Shown here piece after piece: positions 34,043 to 42,592 of a DNA stretch of 64,000 nt. Position 1 is the stretch's first letter, and every line of letters starts with the position of its first letter. The DNA is from Croceivirga sp009797885 (lineage in GTDB: Bacteria; Bacteroidota; Bacteroidia; Flavobacteriales; Flavobacteriaceae), in the NCBI GenBank assembly GCA_045866215.1, contig AP035880.1:4464001-4528000 (forward strand), read 5' to 3'. The position numbers were made by a program, and so were the translations under genes. A model generated the notes under the pieces. It ran no database searches. It saw only the letters and a program-made list of their open reading frames with translations, and was not told where the DNA came from.

Positions 34043-35293
34043 ATGGATAAACGCGTTGTAGTCATTGGAGGGGGGATCATTGGCCTATGCACGGCCTATT
34101 ACCTTCAAAAAGAAGGCCATCAAGTTATCGTTATTGATAAGTCCAACATGGACAGTGGTGCCAGTTATGTGAATGCAGGGTATCTCACCCCTAGTCATAT
34201 TGTACCGTTGGCCGCTCCCGGAATGATTTCCAAGGGACTGAAATATATGTTCAATTCTTCCAGTCCTTTTTACATGAAGCCTAGATGGGACAAAGACTTC
34301 ATAAAATGGGCTTTGGCCTTCAAGAAATCATCAACAAGGGCAAAGGTGGCCAAGGCCATGCCCCATATTGGAAATATCAATGTTTTCAGTAGGGACCTTT
34401 TTGATGAAATAAAGGCCTCTAAGGATATAGGGGATTTCCACTATGAGCGCAAGGGACTGTTGATGTTGTACCAAACCCATAAGGAGGGAGATCATGAGAA
34501 GGAAACAGCGTTAAGGGCAAAACGTTTGGGGCTTCAATCCGAAATTTTCGATATGGAGGGAGTCCGAAAAATGGAACCTAACATAAAAATAAAGGCGCTG
34601 GGCGCCGTTCATTACCTATGTGATGGGCATACAACCCCCCTTGATTTCATGTCCAAAATGATTTCCTTTTTGGAAAGATCGGGAGTTGCGATCCATAAGA
34701 ACGAAGCGGTGATGGATTTTTCCGTTTCCAATGGACGGATCACTACAATTCGGACCAAAAGTGACCAATACAAGGCCGATGAGGTGGTTTTGGCCTCTGG
34801 GACCTGGTCTTCCCATCTCACCAAAAAGTTGGGAATTCAACTATTCCTTCAAGCTGGGAAAGGCTATCGGATCGATATGGCCAAATCCACCGGAATAACC
34901 ATGCCTGCATTGCTTTTGGAAGCCAAAATTGCGGTTACACCCATGAAAGGGTTTACCCGCTTTGCGGGAACCATGGAGTTTTCTGGGATTAACAAAAGGA
35001 TTCGAAGGGAGAGGGTGCAAGCGATTGCCGATGGTGCCAAGCGATTTTATGAGGGATTGGAAATTCCTAGGGACGCCTTGGAAGGTGCTGATTGTGGACT
35101 GCGTCCCGTAAGTCCGGATGGGCTACCCTATATTGGAAGGGTGGAAAGCCTTCAAAATTTGACCATTGCCACGGGCCATGCCATGATGGGATGGAGTTTG
35201 GGCCCGGCAACCGGAAAATTGGTATCCGAAATCATTTCAGGACATCGCCCTTCCCTGGACCTCACACCCTATCATCCCGAACGTAGATTTTAA
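34043..35293 (+). CDS. FAD-dependent oxidoreductase, probable D-hydroxyproline dehydrogenase
   Basis: A 416-residue DadA-like flavoprotein. The dinucleotide-binding motif is VVVIGGGIIGLCTAYYLQ at the N-terminus, and the C-terminal FAD-binding motif is LRPVSPDGLPYIGR followed by GHAMMGWSLGPATGKL. In this operon it should oxidise cis-4-hydroxy-D-proline to delta1-pyrroline-4-hydroxy-2-carboxylate, the substrate of the first gene product, passing electrons to the membrane quinone pool. The start is 1 bp after the epimerase stop. D-amino acid dehydrogenase activity on other substrates cannot be excluded. Confidence 0.9.
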   Translation: MDKRVVVIGGGIIGLCTAYYLQKEGHQVIVIDKSNMDSGASYVNAGYLTPSHIVPLAAPGMISKGLKYMFNSSSPFYMKPRWDKDFIKWALAFKKSSTRAKVAKAMPHIGNINVFSRDLFDEIKASKDIGDFHYERKGLLMLYQTHKEGDHEKETALRAKRLGLQSEIFDMEGVRKMEPNIKIKALGAVHYLCDGHTTPLDFMSKMISFLERSGVAIHKNEAVMDFSVSNGRITTIRTKSDQYKADEVVLASGTWSSHLTKKLGIQLFLQAGKGYRIDMAKSTGITMPALLLEAKIAVTPMKGFTRFAGTMEFSGINKRIRRERVQAIADGAKRFYEGLEIPRDALEGADCGLRPVSPDGLPYIGRVESLQNLTIATGHAMMGWSLGPATGKLVSEIISGHRPSLDLTPYHPERRF

Positions 35294-35375
35294 AAAAGGC
35301 ATGTTCTCCCAATAATTTCGATAAGTGGTACAGAATTTGTTTTTCAGTTGGGGAACAAGAACGTAATTTTACCAC

Positions 35376-36311
35376 ATGATAAAACACTACTCCTTTTTTC
35401 TTGTTTCCTTTCTGTTTTTGTCCGCGATGGCCATTTCCCAGGAAATCAAACAATTTGGTTTGGAGGACTTTGACTTGAGAGGGAATGTAAAGACATGCCA
35501 GGTCATTACCGACTACGGACAGGAAATCTTTGAATTTGATGTCCTTGGTAGACTTGTCCAGGTAACTACCCAATACAACGATCAGGACAAGGATGTTACT
35601 TCCTATAAATTTGACAAAGATCAACTCATGGAAAAACGGGTGGAGAGTTTTAAGGACAATGAATTGGATCTGTCCTCCTCCATGGCCTATCTGTACACCA
35701 TAGATAGTACCGAAACAAAAACGATAACCGAACAGATCATTTCTTATGATAGGGAGTTTGTAGAGGTTCAGGAATATCAATACGACGATGCGAATCGATT
35801 GTCCAAAATCATTACTTCCCATCAAAATGCAGTGGACGAGATAAAAATAGAATATACGGCGTACAAAAATGAAACGACCAAGACGTATTTTGAAAATGGA
35901 ATAGTGCAAAAATCCATTCGGGAGTCTGCAAAGAATAGTAAGGGAACGGGAAGTTTAAAAGTGGTTTTGACAAAAAACTATGTAGATGGAGAACCTGATA
36001 AAGCCATTGAACAAATCACCGATAGCAGGAATTTATTGATTTCCGAAAAAATCTTTTTCCATGATTTGACCAAAGGGGAATTTGTCCTACAGGAGAAGCA
36101 CTCATTTGAGTATGACCCAAAGGGTGTCCTGGTCAAGGAGATTATTAAAAAAGGGAATGCCATAGCTGAAAAAGACTACATTTTTCAGTTTGATGACAAC
36201 GAAGAACCGAATTGGGTAAAAAAAATAACGACTCCGGAAAATACATTTACCACAAGGAGAATAGACTACTATCCCAAAGCGGTTGCAGATTTGGAAATTC
36301 CCAAGGATTAA
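35376..36311 (+). CDS. Exported YD-repeat-like protein
   Basis: A 311-residue exported protein (MIKHYSFFLVSFLFLSAMAI). The body is a run of antiparallel strand repeats with Tyr/Phe-Asp and turn residues (VLGRLVQVTTQYNDQDKD, YDDANRLSKIITSHQNA, EYDPKGVLVKEIIKKGNA, FQFDDNEEPNWVKKITTPE), like the YD/RHS wrapping repeats seen in many Bacteroidota surface proteins. No enzymatic motif. It follows the hydroxyproline operon by 82 bp and precedes the menaquinone genes, but nothing ties it to either. GTTCTCCCAA occurs both before this gene (about 35302) and before the next (about 36320). Confidence 0.75.
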   Translation: MIKHYSFFLVSFLFLSAMAISQEIKQFGLEDFDLRGNVKTCQVITDYGQEIFEFDVLGRLVQVTTQYNDQDKDVTSYKFDKDQLMEKRVESFKDNELDLSSSMAYLYTIDSTETKTITEQIISYDREFVEVQEYQYDDANRLSKIITSHQNAVDEIKIEYTAYKNETTKTYFENGIVQKSIRESAKNSKGTGSLKVVLTKNYVDGEPDKAIEQITDSRNLLISEKIFFHDLTKGEFVLQEKHSFEYDPKGVLVKEIIKKGNAIAEKDYIFQFDDNEEPNWVKKITTPENTFTTRRIDYYPKAVADLEIPKD

Positions 36312-36343
36312 AGGATACGTTCTCCCAAAGGACATTTGATCCT

Positions 36344-36351
36344 TATTTTTG
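36344..36351 (+). promoter_or_regulatory. Candidate -7 element of the menaquinone operon
   Basis: TATTTTTG, 20 bp before the ATG at 36372. No TTG at the usual distance. Confidence 0.35.
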
Positions 36352-36371
36352 TACCCATACTTTAGCGCTGA

Positions 36372-36803
36372 ATGAAAACTATGGAAGACCATAAAGAAAA
36401 AATCCTTTCAATTTGCAATCAAATCCGTAAGGGAACTTTAATGGAGACCTTGGATATTGAGTATGTGGACGTAGGTGAAAACTTCTTGATTGCCAGGATG
36501 CCGGTTTCACCAAAAGTACATCAGCCGGATGGCGTGCTACATGGCGGGGCCTCGGTCGCTTTGGCCGAAAGTGTGGGAAGTGCCGCATCCTATGTTTTTT
36601 TGGATGGCAACAATTATTACATTAGGGGCATTGAGATAGCCGCCAACCATGTTAAGAGCATTAGGGAGGGTTTTGTATATGCCAAAGCCAGTATACTTCA
36701 TAAAGGACGTACGACCCAACTCTGGGAGATTCGAATAACCGATGGGGAAGGACAACTTATCTCCAATTGTAAATTGACGACCATTGCCCTCCCCAAAAAG
36801 TAA
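36372..36803 (+). CDS. Hotdog-fold thioesterase, probable DHNA-CoA thioesterase
   Basis: A 143-residue PaaI/4HBT-type hotdog protein. The active-site region is HQPDGVLHGGASVALAESVG, with the catalytic Glu/Asp-type acid in the helix and the HGG turn; NYYIRGIEIAANHVKSIREG matches acyl-CoA thioesterases. It is directly followed, with a 20-bp overlap, by isochorismate synthase and then menD, so hydrolysis of 1,4-dihydroxy-2-naphthoyl-CoA (MenI role) is the likely function. Another acyl-CoA substrate cannot be ruled out. Confidence 0.85.
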   Translation: MKTMEDHKEKILSICNQIRKGTLMETLDIEYVDVGENFLIARMPVSPKVHQPDGVLHGGASVALAESVGSAASYVFLDGNNYYIRGIEIAANHVKSIREGFVYAKASILHKGRTTQLWEIRITDGEGQLISNCKLTTIALPKK

Positions 36804-37836
36804 TGAAATTATCCAAAAGGCCAGTGCATGGCTAAAAAATGGCCTTCCATTTGTCATTTATCGTTATCCGGGAGATTTTTGGGTACGGGGTATTTTTCAA
36901 CAGGATGCCTCCCTTATCACGGCAGCCGATTTTCAGGTTTCAGGCTTCTTGTTTGCACCTTTTGATACCACCAGTGACATGGTCCTGATGCCCGGAAAGG
37001 TTAATAAGGGGGAAATTGTCCCACCACAGACTAAAACACATCAAAAAACGGTCGATCTTTCGGAAAATGGGATGGAAACCTATCTGGAACTTGTAAAGAA
37101 AACCGTTTCAGAAATACAGGAAAGTGAGGTAAGGAAAGTTGTGATATCACGGCGCATACAAAGACCCACTAAAAAAAATCCAGTAGCTATTATTTGCGAT
37201 CTCCTCGCCAAATATCCCAATGCCTTTTGTTATTGGTGGTACCATCCAAAAGTGGGGATGTGGTTGGGTGCCACACCGGAACGGCTATTGACCTACAAGA
37301 ATGGCGAACTATTCACGACCTCACTGGCGGGAACCCTACCCGTGGAAAAAGGGATAGCCCCAAAATGGACCCCAAAAGAGCTTGAAGAACAACAAATGGT
37401 GACCAACTATATTTTAAAAAGTTTGGAGGGCAAGGTGGGAAACCTACAGGTTTCGGAACAAAAAAATGTGAGGGCAGGAGGGTTATGGCATTTGAAATCC
37501 GAAATACAGGGACGTCTGGAATCGAAAAAGGACTTGTACGGAATAGTCAACGAATTACATCCGACCCCTGCAGTCTGTGGACTCCCAAAAACAAGGGCAT
37601 TTGATTTCATCCTGAATTACGAAGGTTACGATCGGGAGTTTTATACTGGATTTTTGGGTACGTTGAATGTGGAAGATAAAGAAGAGATGGATTTATTCGT
37701 AAATCTCAGGTGTTTCAAATATGGGGCTGGAAATGCACAAATCTTTGTAGGAGGTGGAATTACATCGGCGTCCGTTCCACAAAAAGAATGGGAAGAGACC
37801 CAATTCAAGAGCAAAACCATTCTGGATGTGTTGTGA
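36784..37836 (+). CDS. menF: Isochorismate synthase (chorismate-binding)
   Basis: A 350-residue chorismate-utilising enzyme. Motifs: GATPERLLTYKNGELFTTSL, AGTLP, EEQQMVTNYILKSLEG, the metal/substrate region AGGLWHLKSEIQGRL, LHPTPAVCGLPKTRA, and DREFYTGFLGTLN. It converts chorismate to isochorismate at the start of menaquinone synthesis. The start is uncertain: TTG at 36784 is the only accepted start codon before the family's first strand (FVIYRYPGDFWVRG); it overlaps the thioesterase gene by 20 bp. MenF rather than EntC is inferred from the adjacent menD. Confidence 0.9.
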   Translation: MPSPKSNEIIQKASAWLKNGLPFVIYRYPGDFWVRGIFQQDASLITAADFQVSGFLFAPFDTTSDMVLMPGKVNKGEIVPPQTKTHQKTVDLSENGMETYLELVKKTVSEIQESEVRKVVISRRIQRPTKKNPVAIICDLLAKYPNAFCYWWYHPKVGMWLGATPERLLTYKNGELFTTSLAGTLPVEKGIAPKWTPKELEEQQMVTNYILKSLEGKVGNLQVSEQKNVRAGGLWHLKSEIQGRLESKKDLYGIVNELHPTPAVCGLPKTRAFDFILNYEGYDREFYTGFLGTLNVEDKEEMDLFVNLRCFKYGAGNAQIFVGGGITSASVPQKEWEETQFKSKTILDVL

Positions 37837-37881
37837 TATACTGTTGCACAATACGGTACTCCATCCGTATTTTTGTAGGCA

Positions 37882-39630
37882 ATGAAGTACTCCAACATCC
37901 CAGCGGCCCAACTTCTAGTCTTTTCATGCAAAGCGGCCGGAATAAAAGATATCGTGATATCTCCGGGTTCCAGAAACGCCCCTTTAACAGTAAGTTTTAC
38001 GGCTGACCCCTTTTTCAATTGTTTCAGCATTGTAGATGAACGCTGTGCCGCTTTTTTCGCACTGGGCATAGCACAGAACCAAAGGAGGCCCACAGCTATT
38101 GTCTGCACCTCCGGCAGTGCACTTTTAAACTATTATCCGGCCATAGCAGAGGCATTTTACAGTGATATCCCGCTGGTGGTAATCTCTGCAGATAGGCCAA
38201 CTTATAAGATTGATGTCGGGGACGGGCAGACCATTAGGCAGGACAATGTGTTTGATCGCCATATTGGGTATTCCGCAAATCTAAAGATGGATGTATCCCA
38301 TGCCCGGGAAAGGGTATCGGTTTATTTTCCGGAACACTTGGAAAATACACAAGGGTCCATAGATGATTATAATAAAAAGCAAATTAATTCCGCTTTTGCC
38401 GTGGCCTTTGGGCAAAAGCTCCCCATACACATCAATATCCCTTTTGAAGAGCCGCTTTATGGGGTTCGGGAGGTAAAGGACAAGGATACCGTGCATATGG
38501 CAATTGAACCCAGTACGGAAATCGATTTGGATTTTGACAAGATTAAAAAGATATGGAATGGATCCAAACGGAAAATGGTTCTTGTAGGGGTCAATTCACC
38601 TGGTTCCATTGATGCCCATTGGTTGGGGGAATTGAGTAAGGACCCATCAATACTTGTGTTTACGGAAACTACCTCCAATTTGCATCACCCCAGTTTTTTC
38701 CCAAGTATCGATAGCATTATTTTTCCTATTGAAAAATCGAAAAATACCGATGAACGTTTTACCGATTTACGACCTGAAGTTTTGTTGACTTTGGGAGGAT
38801 TGGTGGTTTCTAAAAAGGTCAAGGCCTTCTTACGAAAGTATAGGCCCAAATATCATTGGCATGTACATGAAACAAAAGCGTATGATACCTACTTTTCCTT
38901 GACAGGGCACTTTAAGGTCGATGCAAATGATTTCTTGTCCAAGTTGTTGTCCAACAATGAAGTTTTTGGGAGTCCATACTTCAAAACCTGGGGGTTGGTG
39001 AAGAAAGCATATGAATCAAAACGAAATGTTTATGCTGCGAACGCCCCCTTTTCGGATTTTTCCGTTTTTCACCTTGTCCAGGAACAACTCCCGGCCCATG
39101 CCCAGGTCCATTTATCCAACAGTTCAACGGTACGATATGCCCAACTGTTCCCAATCAATCCATCCATAAAGGTATACTGCAATAGGGGTACAAGCGGCAT
39201 TGACGGATGTACCTCAACAGCCATTGGTTCCGCGCTCTACCATACAGAACCGACCATCCTAATTACAGGGGATCTGAGCTTTTTTTATGATAGTAATGCC
39301 CTTTGGAACGATTATTTGAGAAGTGATTTTAGGATTATTCTCATCAATAATTCGGGTGGGGGTATTTTCAGGATTTTACCGGGCTTTGATGGCTCCGAAA
39401 AGTTTGCAACTTTTTTTGAGACCAAGCATCGGCTGACCGCCAAACAGCAATGTGAACAATTTGATCTGGATTACAGTTCGGCAACGAATATGATGGAATT
39501 AAAAAACGCATTGTCTTCCTTCTTTCAGGATTCGGAAAAACCCAAACTCCTGGAGATATTTACCCCGAGGGAAGTAAATGACAAAATTTTGCTTGGTTAC
39601 TTTGATTTTATATCTTCGGATTATAGTTAA
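37882..39630 (+). CDS. menD: SEPHCHC synthase MenD
   Basis: A 582-residue thiamine diphosphate enzyme that adds the succinic semialdehyde unit from 2-oxoglutarate to isochorismate. The start YSNIPAAQLLVFSCKAAGI and ISPGSRNAPLTVSF are standard; ThDP Glu is in RCAAFFALGIAQ, AIVCTSGSALLNYYPAIAEA follows, and the ThDP/Mg motif is GDLSFFYDSNALWN with INNSGGGIFR. Full length. It starts 45 bp after menF and is followed by the DUF2853 gene at 24 bp. Confidence 0.95.
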   Translation: MKYSNIPAAQLLVFSCKAAGIKDIVISPGSRNAPLTVSFTADPFFNCFSIVDERCAAFFALGIAQNQRRPTAIVCTSGSALLNYYPAIAEAFYSDIPLVVISADRPTYKIDVGDGQTIRQDNVFDRHIGYSANLKMDVSHARERVSVYFPEHLENTQGSIDDYNKKQINSAFAVAFGQKLPIHINIPFEEPLYGVREVKDKDTVHMAIEPSTEIDLDFDKIKKIWNGSKRKMVLVGVNSPGSIDAHWLGELSKDPSILVFTETTSNLHHPSFFPSIDSIIFPIEKSKNTDERFTDLRPEVLLTLGGLVVSKKVKAFLRKYRPKYHWHVHETKAYDTYFSLTGHFKVDANDFLSKLLSNNEVFGSPYFKTWGLVKKAYESKRNVYAANAPFSDFSVFHLVQEQLPAHAQVHLSNSSTVRYAQLFPINPSIKVYCNRGTSGIDGCTSTAIGSALYHTEPTILITGDLSFFYDSNALWNDYLRSDFRIILINNSGGGIFRILPGFDGSEKFATFFETKHRLTAKQQCEQFDLDYSSATNMMELKNALSSFFQDSEKPKLLEIFTPREVNDKILLGYFDFISSDYS

Positions 39631-39654
39631 ACCTCTGTAAAAACACTAACAATT

Positions 39655-39996
39655 ATGAGCAAAAGAGATGAGTTGATTGAAAAATATGCCGTGGACATCA
39701 AAGAAAAATTTGGACAGGATCCAGATATGGATTTGTTGACCAAGGTTGCAGTAGGTCTAGGCCCTGCGATATACAATTTGGATGCTTCCAAGGTTTCCGG
39801 TGGTGATGAAAAGGAACTGGAGACCGTAAAAAACAATTTTCTGATCAAAAAGCTGGGGCTTTCAGACAGTCCGGAACTTATGGATGCCATTACCTCCGTA
39901 ATCGACACTTATGGTAGATCCGATAAGAACAAACACCGGGCCGTGATCTATTACCAATTGGCCAAACATTTTGGTAAGGAATCCATCTACAATTAG
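39655..39996 (+). CDS. DUF2853 family protein
   Basis: A 113-residue soluble, mostly helical protein (MSKRDELIEKYAVDIKEKFG, DMDLLTKVAVGLGPAIYNLD, KKLGLSDSPELMDAITSVID, NKHRAVIYYQLAKHFGKES). It matches DUF2853, a small family with solved structures but no known function. Found next to menD in many flavobacteria. A strong terminator follows. Confidence 0.9.
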   Translation: MSKRDELIEKYAVDIKEKFGQDPDMDLLTKVAVGLGPAIYNLDASKVSGGDEKELETVKNNFLIKKLGLSDSPELMDAITSVIDTYGRSDKNKHRAVIYYQLAKHFGKESIYN

Positions 39997-40018
39997 CAAG
40001 TTGACACTGAAAATAACA

Positions 40019-40047
40019 ACCGTGCTTTGGGCACGGTTTTTTGTTTT
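40019..40047 (+). terminator. Intrinsic terminator (or attenuator) before the S1-like gene
   Basis: A 7-bp GC-rich stem (40019-40025 with 40031-40037), 5-nt loop and six Ts plus GTTTT. It ends only 10-14 bp before the ATG of the CvfB-like gene, so it either ends the menD-DUF2853 message or regulates read-through. Confidence 0.75.
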
Positions 40048-40056
40048 GCACAATTT

Positions 40057-40890
40057 ATGATACGTATTGGGGACTACAACAGTCTAAGGGTAATAAGAAG
40101 TACCAGTGTTGGTGTCTTTTTGGGTGATAATGAAGGTACCGAGATATTATTGCCCAATAAATATGTCCCGGAAGGGATACAATTGGATCAAGAGTTAAGG
40201 GTTTTCTGCTATTTGGACCATGAAGAGCGTCCCATAGCGACAACTTTGGAACCCCTGGTAAAAAGGGATGGGTTTGCTTTCCTGGAGGTGGCCGAAGTAA
40301 ACAATATCGGTGCATTTATGGATTGGGGGTTGGAGAAGCAGCTTTTGGTGCCATTTAGAGAGCAAAACAAGAAATTGGAGAAAGGAAAAAAGTATGTCGT
40401 ACATTGCTTTTTGGATGAGAAGAGCTTTCGTTTGGTGGCCTCGACTAAGGTTGATAGGTTTTTAAAAAACCGCCAAGGGGATTTTGAGGTCAATGCCCAA
40501 GTGGACCTTTTGGTCAATAGGAAAACAGATTTGGGGTGGGAGGTGATTGTAGAGGATGGCTTTAAGGGCCTACTATTTTTCAGTGATGTTTTTAGACCGG
40601 TGGCCATTGGGGACAGGTTTCAAGGGTTTGTAAAAAAGGTGAGGGAGGACGGTAAGCTGGATGTCTCCCTAGAACCCATCGGAGCACAAATGCTTGACGC
40701 CACGGCAGATAAAATATACAATCGATTGGTTGCCGAAGGTGGGTTCTTACCATTGCATGATAAATCCAATCCGGAAGAAATAAGGGATACGTTGCACTTA
40801 AGCAAAAAATCCTTTAAAAAAGGTGTTGGGATATTATACAAACAACGCAAGATCGAACTGTTGCCCAATGGAATACGGCTAAAGGAGTAG
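40057..40890 (+). CDS. CvfB-like S1 RNA-binding protein
   Basis: A 277-residue protein of the CvfB family: several S1-like OB domains (DYNSLRVIRSTSVGVFLGDN; FAFLEVAEVNNIGAFMDWGL; TDLGWEVIVEDGFKGLLFF) and a C-terminal winged helix (LHLSKKSFKKGVGILYKQRK). Family members bind RNA and influence virulence or translation in other bacteria. The ATG at 40057 is used in place of an upstream TTG that would lie within the terminator stem-loop. The terminator immediately upstream is a possible autoregulation site. Confidence 0.88.
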   Translation: MIRIGDYNSLRVIRSTSVGVFLGDNEGTEILLPNKYVPEGIQLDQELRVFCYLDHEERPIATTLEPLVKRDGFAFLEVAEVNNIGAFMDWGLEKQLLVPFREQNKKLEKGKKYVVHCFLDEKSFRLVASTKVDRFLKNRQGDFEVNAQVDLLVNRKTDLGWEVIVEDGFKGLLFFSDVFRPVAIGDRFQGFVKKVREDGKLDVSLEPIGAQMLDATADKIYNRLVAEGGFLPLHDKSNPEEIRDTLHLSKKSFKKGVGILYKQRKIELLPNGIRLKE

Positions 40891-41048
40891 TATGATGGGT
40901 TTTTACCCTTGATTTCAACACTTTAAAGAAGTTTTTACCCTACTGTTTTTTACTATTGTTAAATATTATACATTTGCAATAGGTAAAAAGCTTAACAAGC
41001 TGATAGTTATACCATTAACGTACTGAACATCCCTCAAGCACACAGGTA

Positions 41049-41648
41049 ATGCCATTTATTGAAGAAAACGATTTGCTGGACCTTCACAAGGACATTGAAA
41101 AGTCCCAAATTATCAATGAAAGATTGCTGGACCAAATCAAATTTAAAAATAAGGATTTACGGAAATTAAAAATTCAACGAAATATCTCGGCCGGTATTGC
41201 CGCAGCCATTTTCCTTGCCGTTTTTGGACTTTGGTCCTACTTCTCCGGTATCACTACCTCCAGGGCAAGGAACAATCAGGAAAACCTGCTGGTCTCCATT
41301 GATAGCTTGGATGCAATTAAGACCCGTATCGGTAACCTCAAAGAACAGAATGAAGAGTTGAGCCTGGTCAAAGAATTTTACCTGGCAAAGCAGTTCTTGG
41401 AAAAGGAGAAAGTCTATTCGGTTCAGGTAAAATCTTTTGTGGAGAACAATGTAACCTTGGCATCGGAGGCACTGACAAATACCATGTTCGTAAAAACCAA
41501 CCCTTTCTATGCGTATTCCCTGGGTACTTTTGAAACTCTGGAAGAGGCCCAAAAATTTAGAAGGCAGTTGGTCAACCTAGGTTTTGAGGATGCTTTTGTG
41601 GCGTCCTACCAAGATGGCCAAAGACTTAAAATAGAATCCCCAAATTAA
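41049..41648 (+). CDS. Membrane-anchored coiled-coil protein with SPOR-like C-terminus
   Basis: A 199-residue protein: cytoplasmic N-terminus with coiled-coil features (DLHKDIEKSQIINERLLDQI), one membrane helix (ISAGIAAAIFLAVFGLWSYF), a second coiled coil (LDAIKTRIGNLKEQNEELS), and a C-terminal about 75 residues like a SPOR fold (YSVQVKSFVENNV, FYAYSLGTFETLEEAQKF, LGFEDAFVASYQDGQRL). SPOR domains bind denuded peptidoglycan. I do not recognise a named family. TACATTTG lies at 40969-40976. The stop is directly followed by the menA start. In the menaquinone cluster this position would normally suit menB, which is absent here. Confidence 0.75.
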   Translation: MPFIEENDLLDLHKDIEKSQIINERLLDQIKFKNKDLRKLKIQRNISAGIAAAIFLAVFGLWSYFSGITTSRARNNQENLLVSIDSLDAIKTRIGNLKEQNEELSLVKEFYLAKQFLEKEKVYSVQVKSFVENNVTLASEALTNTMFVKTNPFYAYSLGTFETLEEAQKFRRQLVNLGFEDAFVASYQDGQRLKIESPN

Positions 41649-42557
41649 TTGGAAAAAGTTAAGGTTTGGCTAAGCGCAGCTAGGCTTCGTACACTGCCCT
41701 TATCCCTAAGCGGAATTATTACGGGTACGGCATTGGCCAATTTTTCGGGCGAAAGGGATGGCTTGGTTTTTGCCCTATGTCTGTTGGTCACGGTAGGTTT
41801 TCAAATCACTTCAAATTTTGCCAACGATTATGGGGATGGGATAAAAGGAACGGATTCGGCCGATAGAATTGGACCGGAACGTGCTTTGCAAAGTGGGAAG
41901 TTGACCCCTAAAGAACTGAAGTGGGGTATAGGAATAACCGCTGTTTTGAGTCTGTTGCTCGCCTTGGTCTTATTGATTCATTCCTTTGGACTAAAACAAC
42001 TTCAGTATTTCTTACTTTTTGCCCTGCTGGGAATCCTAAGTATTTGGGCGGCCATACGCTATACCGTTGGGGATTCTGCTTATGGATACAAGGGGTTGGG
42101 AGATATCTTTGTGTTTTTGTTTTTTGGGCTTTTGGCCGTCCTTGGGACAAAATTTCTATATACTTTAAAATTGGATTGGATAGATGTTTTGCCGGCAACC
42201 GCAATCGGTCTCTTATGTGTTGGGGTTTTAAATCTGAACAATTTAAGGGATGTGGAATCCGATAGGAAATCCCATAAAAACACCCTGGTGGTCAAGCTGG
42301 GTTTTCAAAACGGAAAGGTGTACCATGCTCTTCTGTTGAGTCTTAGCCTTCTTTCGTTTTTAGGATACATTTTTTTACAGTTTTCCAATGGGATACACGC
42401 TATCTTTATGCTTCCCTATCTCGTTGTTTTGGTTCATTTGTTCAAAGTAATGGGAACCAAGGAACCGATTTTACTCGATCCCGAGCTCAAGAAATTGGCA
42501 CTGTCCACATTTTTGCTCTCCCTTTTGTTTTACGCCACTGTTAATTATTTTTTGTAG
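41649..42557 (+). CDS. menA: 1,4-dihydroxy-2-naphthoate polyprenyltransferase MenA
   Basis: A 302-residue UbiA-family membrane protein with about 8-9 helices. Both Asp-rich prenyl-diphosphate/Mg motifs are present: NDYGDGIKGTDSADRIGP and NNLRDVESDRKSHKNTL. It attaches the polyprenyl chain to 1,4-dihydroxy-2-naphthoate, giving demethylmenaquinone. It begins with TTG directly after the stop of the previous gene with no spacing. No ATG is possible before the first helix. Confidence 0.93.
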   Translation: MEKVKVWLSAARLRTLPLSLSGIITGTALANFSGERDGLVFALCLLVTVGFQITSNFANDYGDGIKGTDSADRIGPERALQSGKLTPKELKWGIGITAVLSLLLALVLLIHSFGLKQLQYFLLFALLGILSIWAAIRYTVGDSAYGYKGLGDIFVFLFFGLLAVLGTKFLYTLKLDWIDVLPATAIGLLCVGVLNLNNLRDVESDRKSHKNTLVVKLGFQNGKVYHALLLSLSLLSFLGYIFLQFSNGIHAIFMLPYLVVLVHLFKVMGTKEPILLDPELKKLALSTFLLSLLFYATVNYFL

Positions 42558-42592
42558 TTTTGATTGTTAAAACTATCTAAAACTTACTTGAG

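Noticed and set aside
41049..41648. Possible divergent MenB in the menaquinone cluster
   Set aside because: No crotonase-fold motifs are present; the protein has a membrane helix, coiled coil and SPOR-like end.
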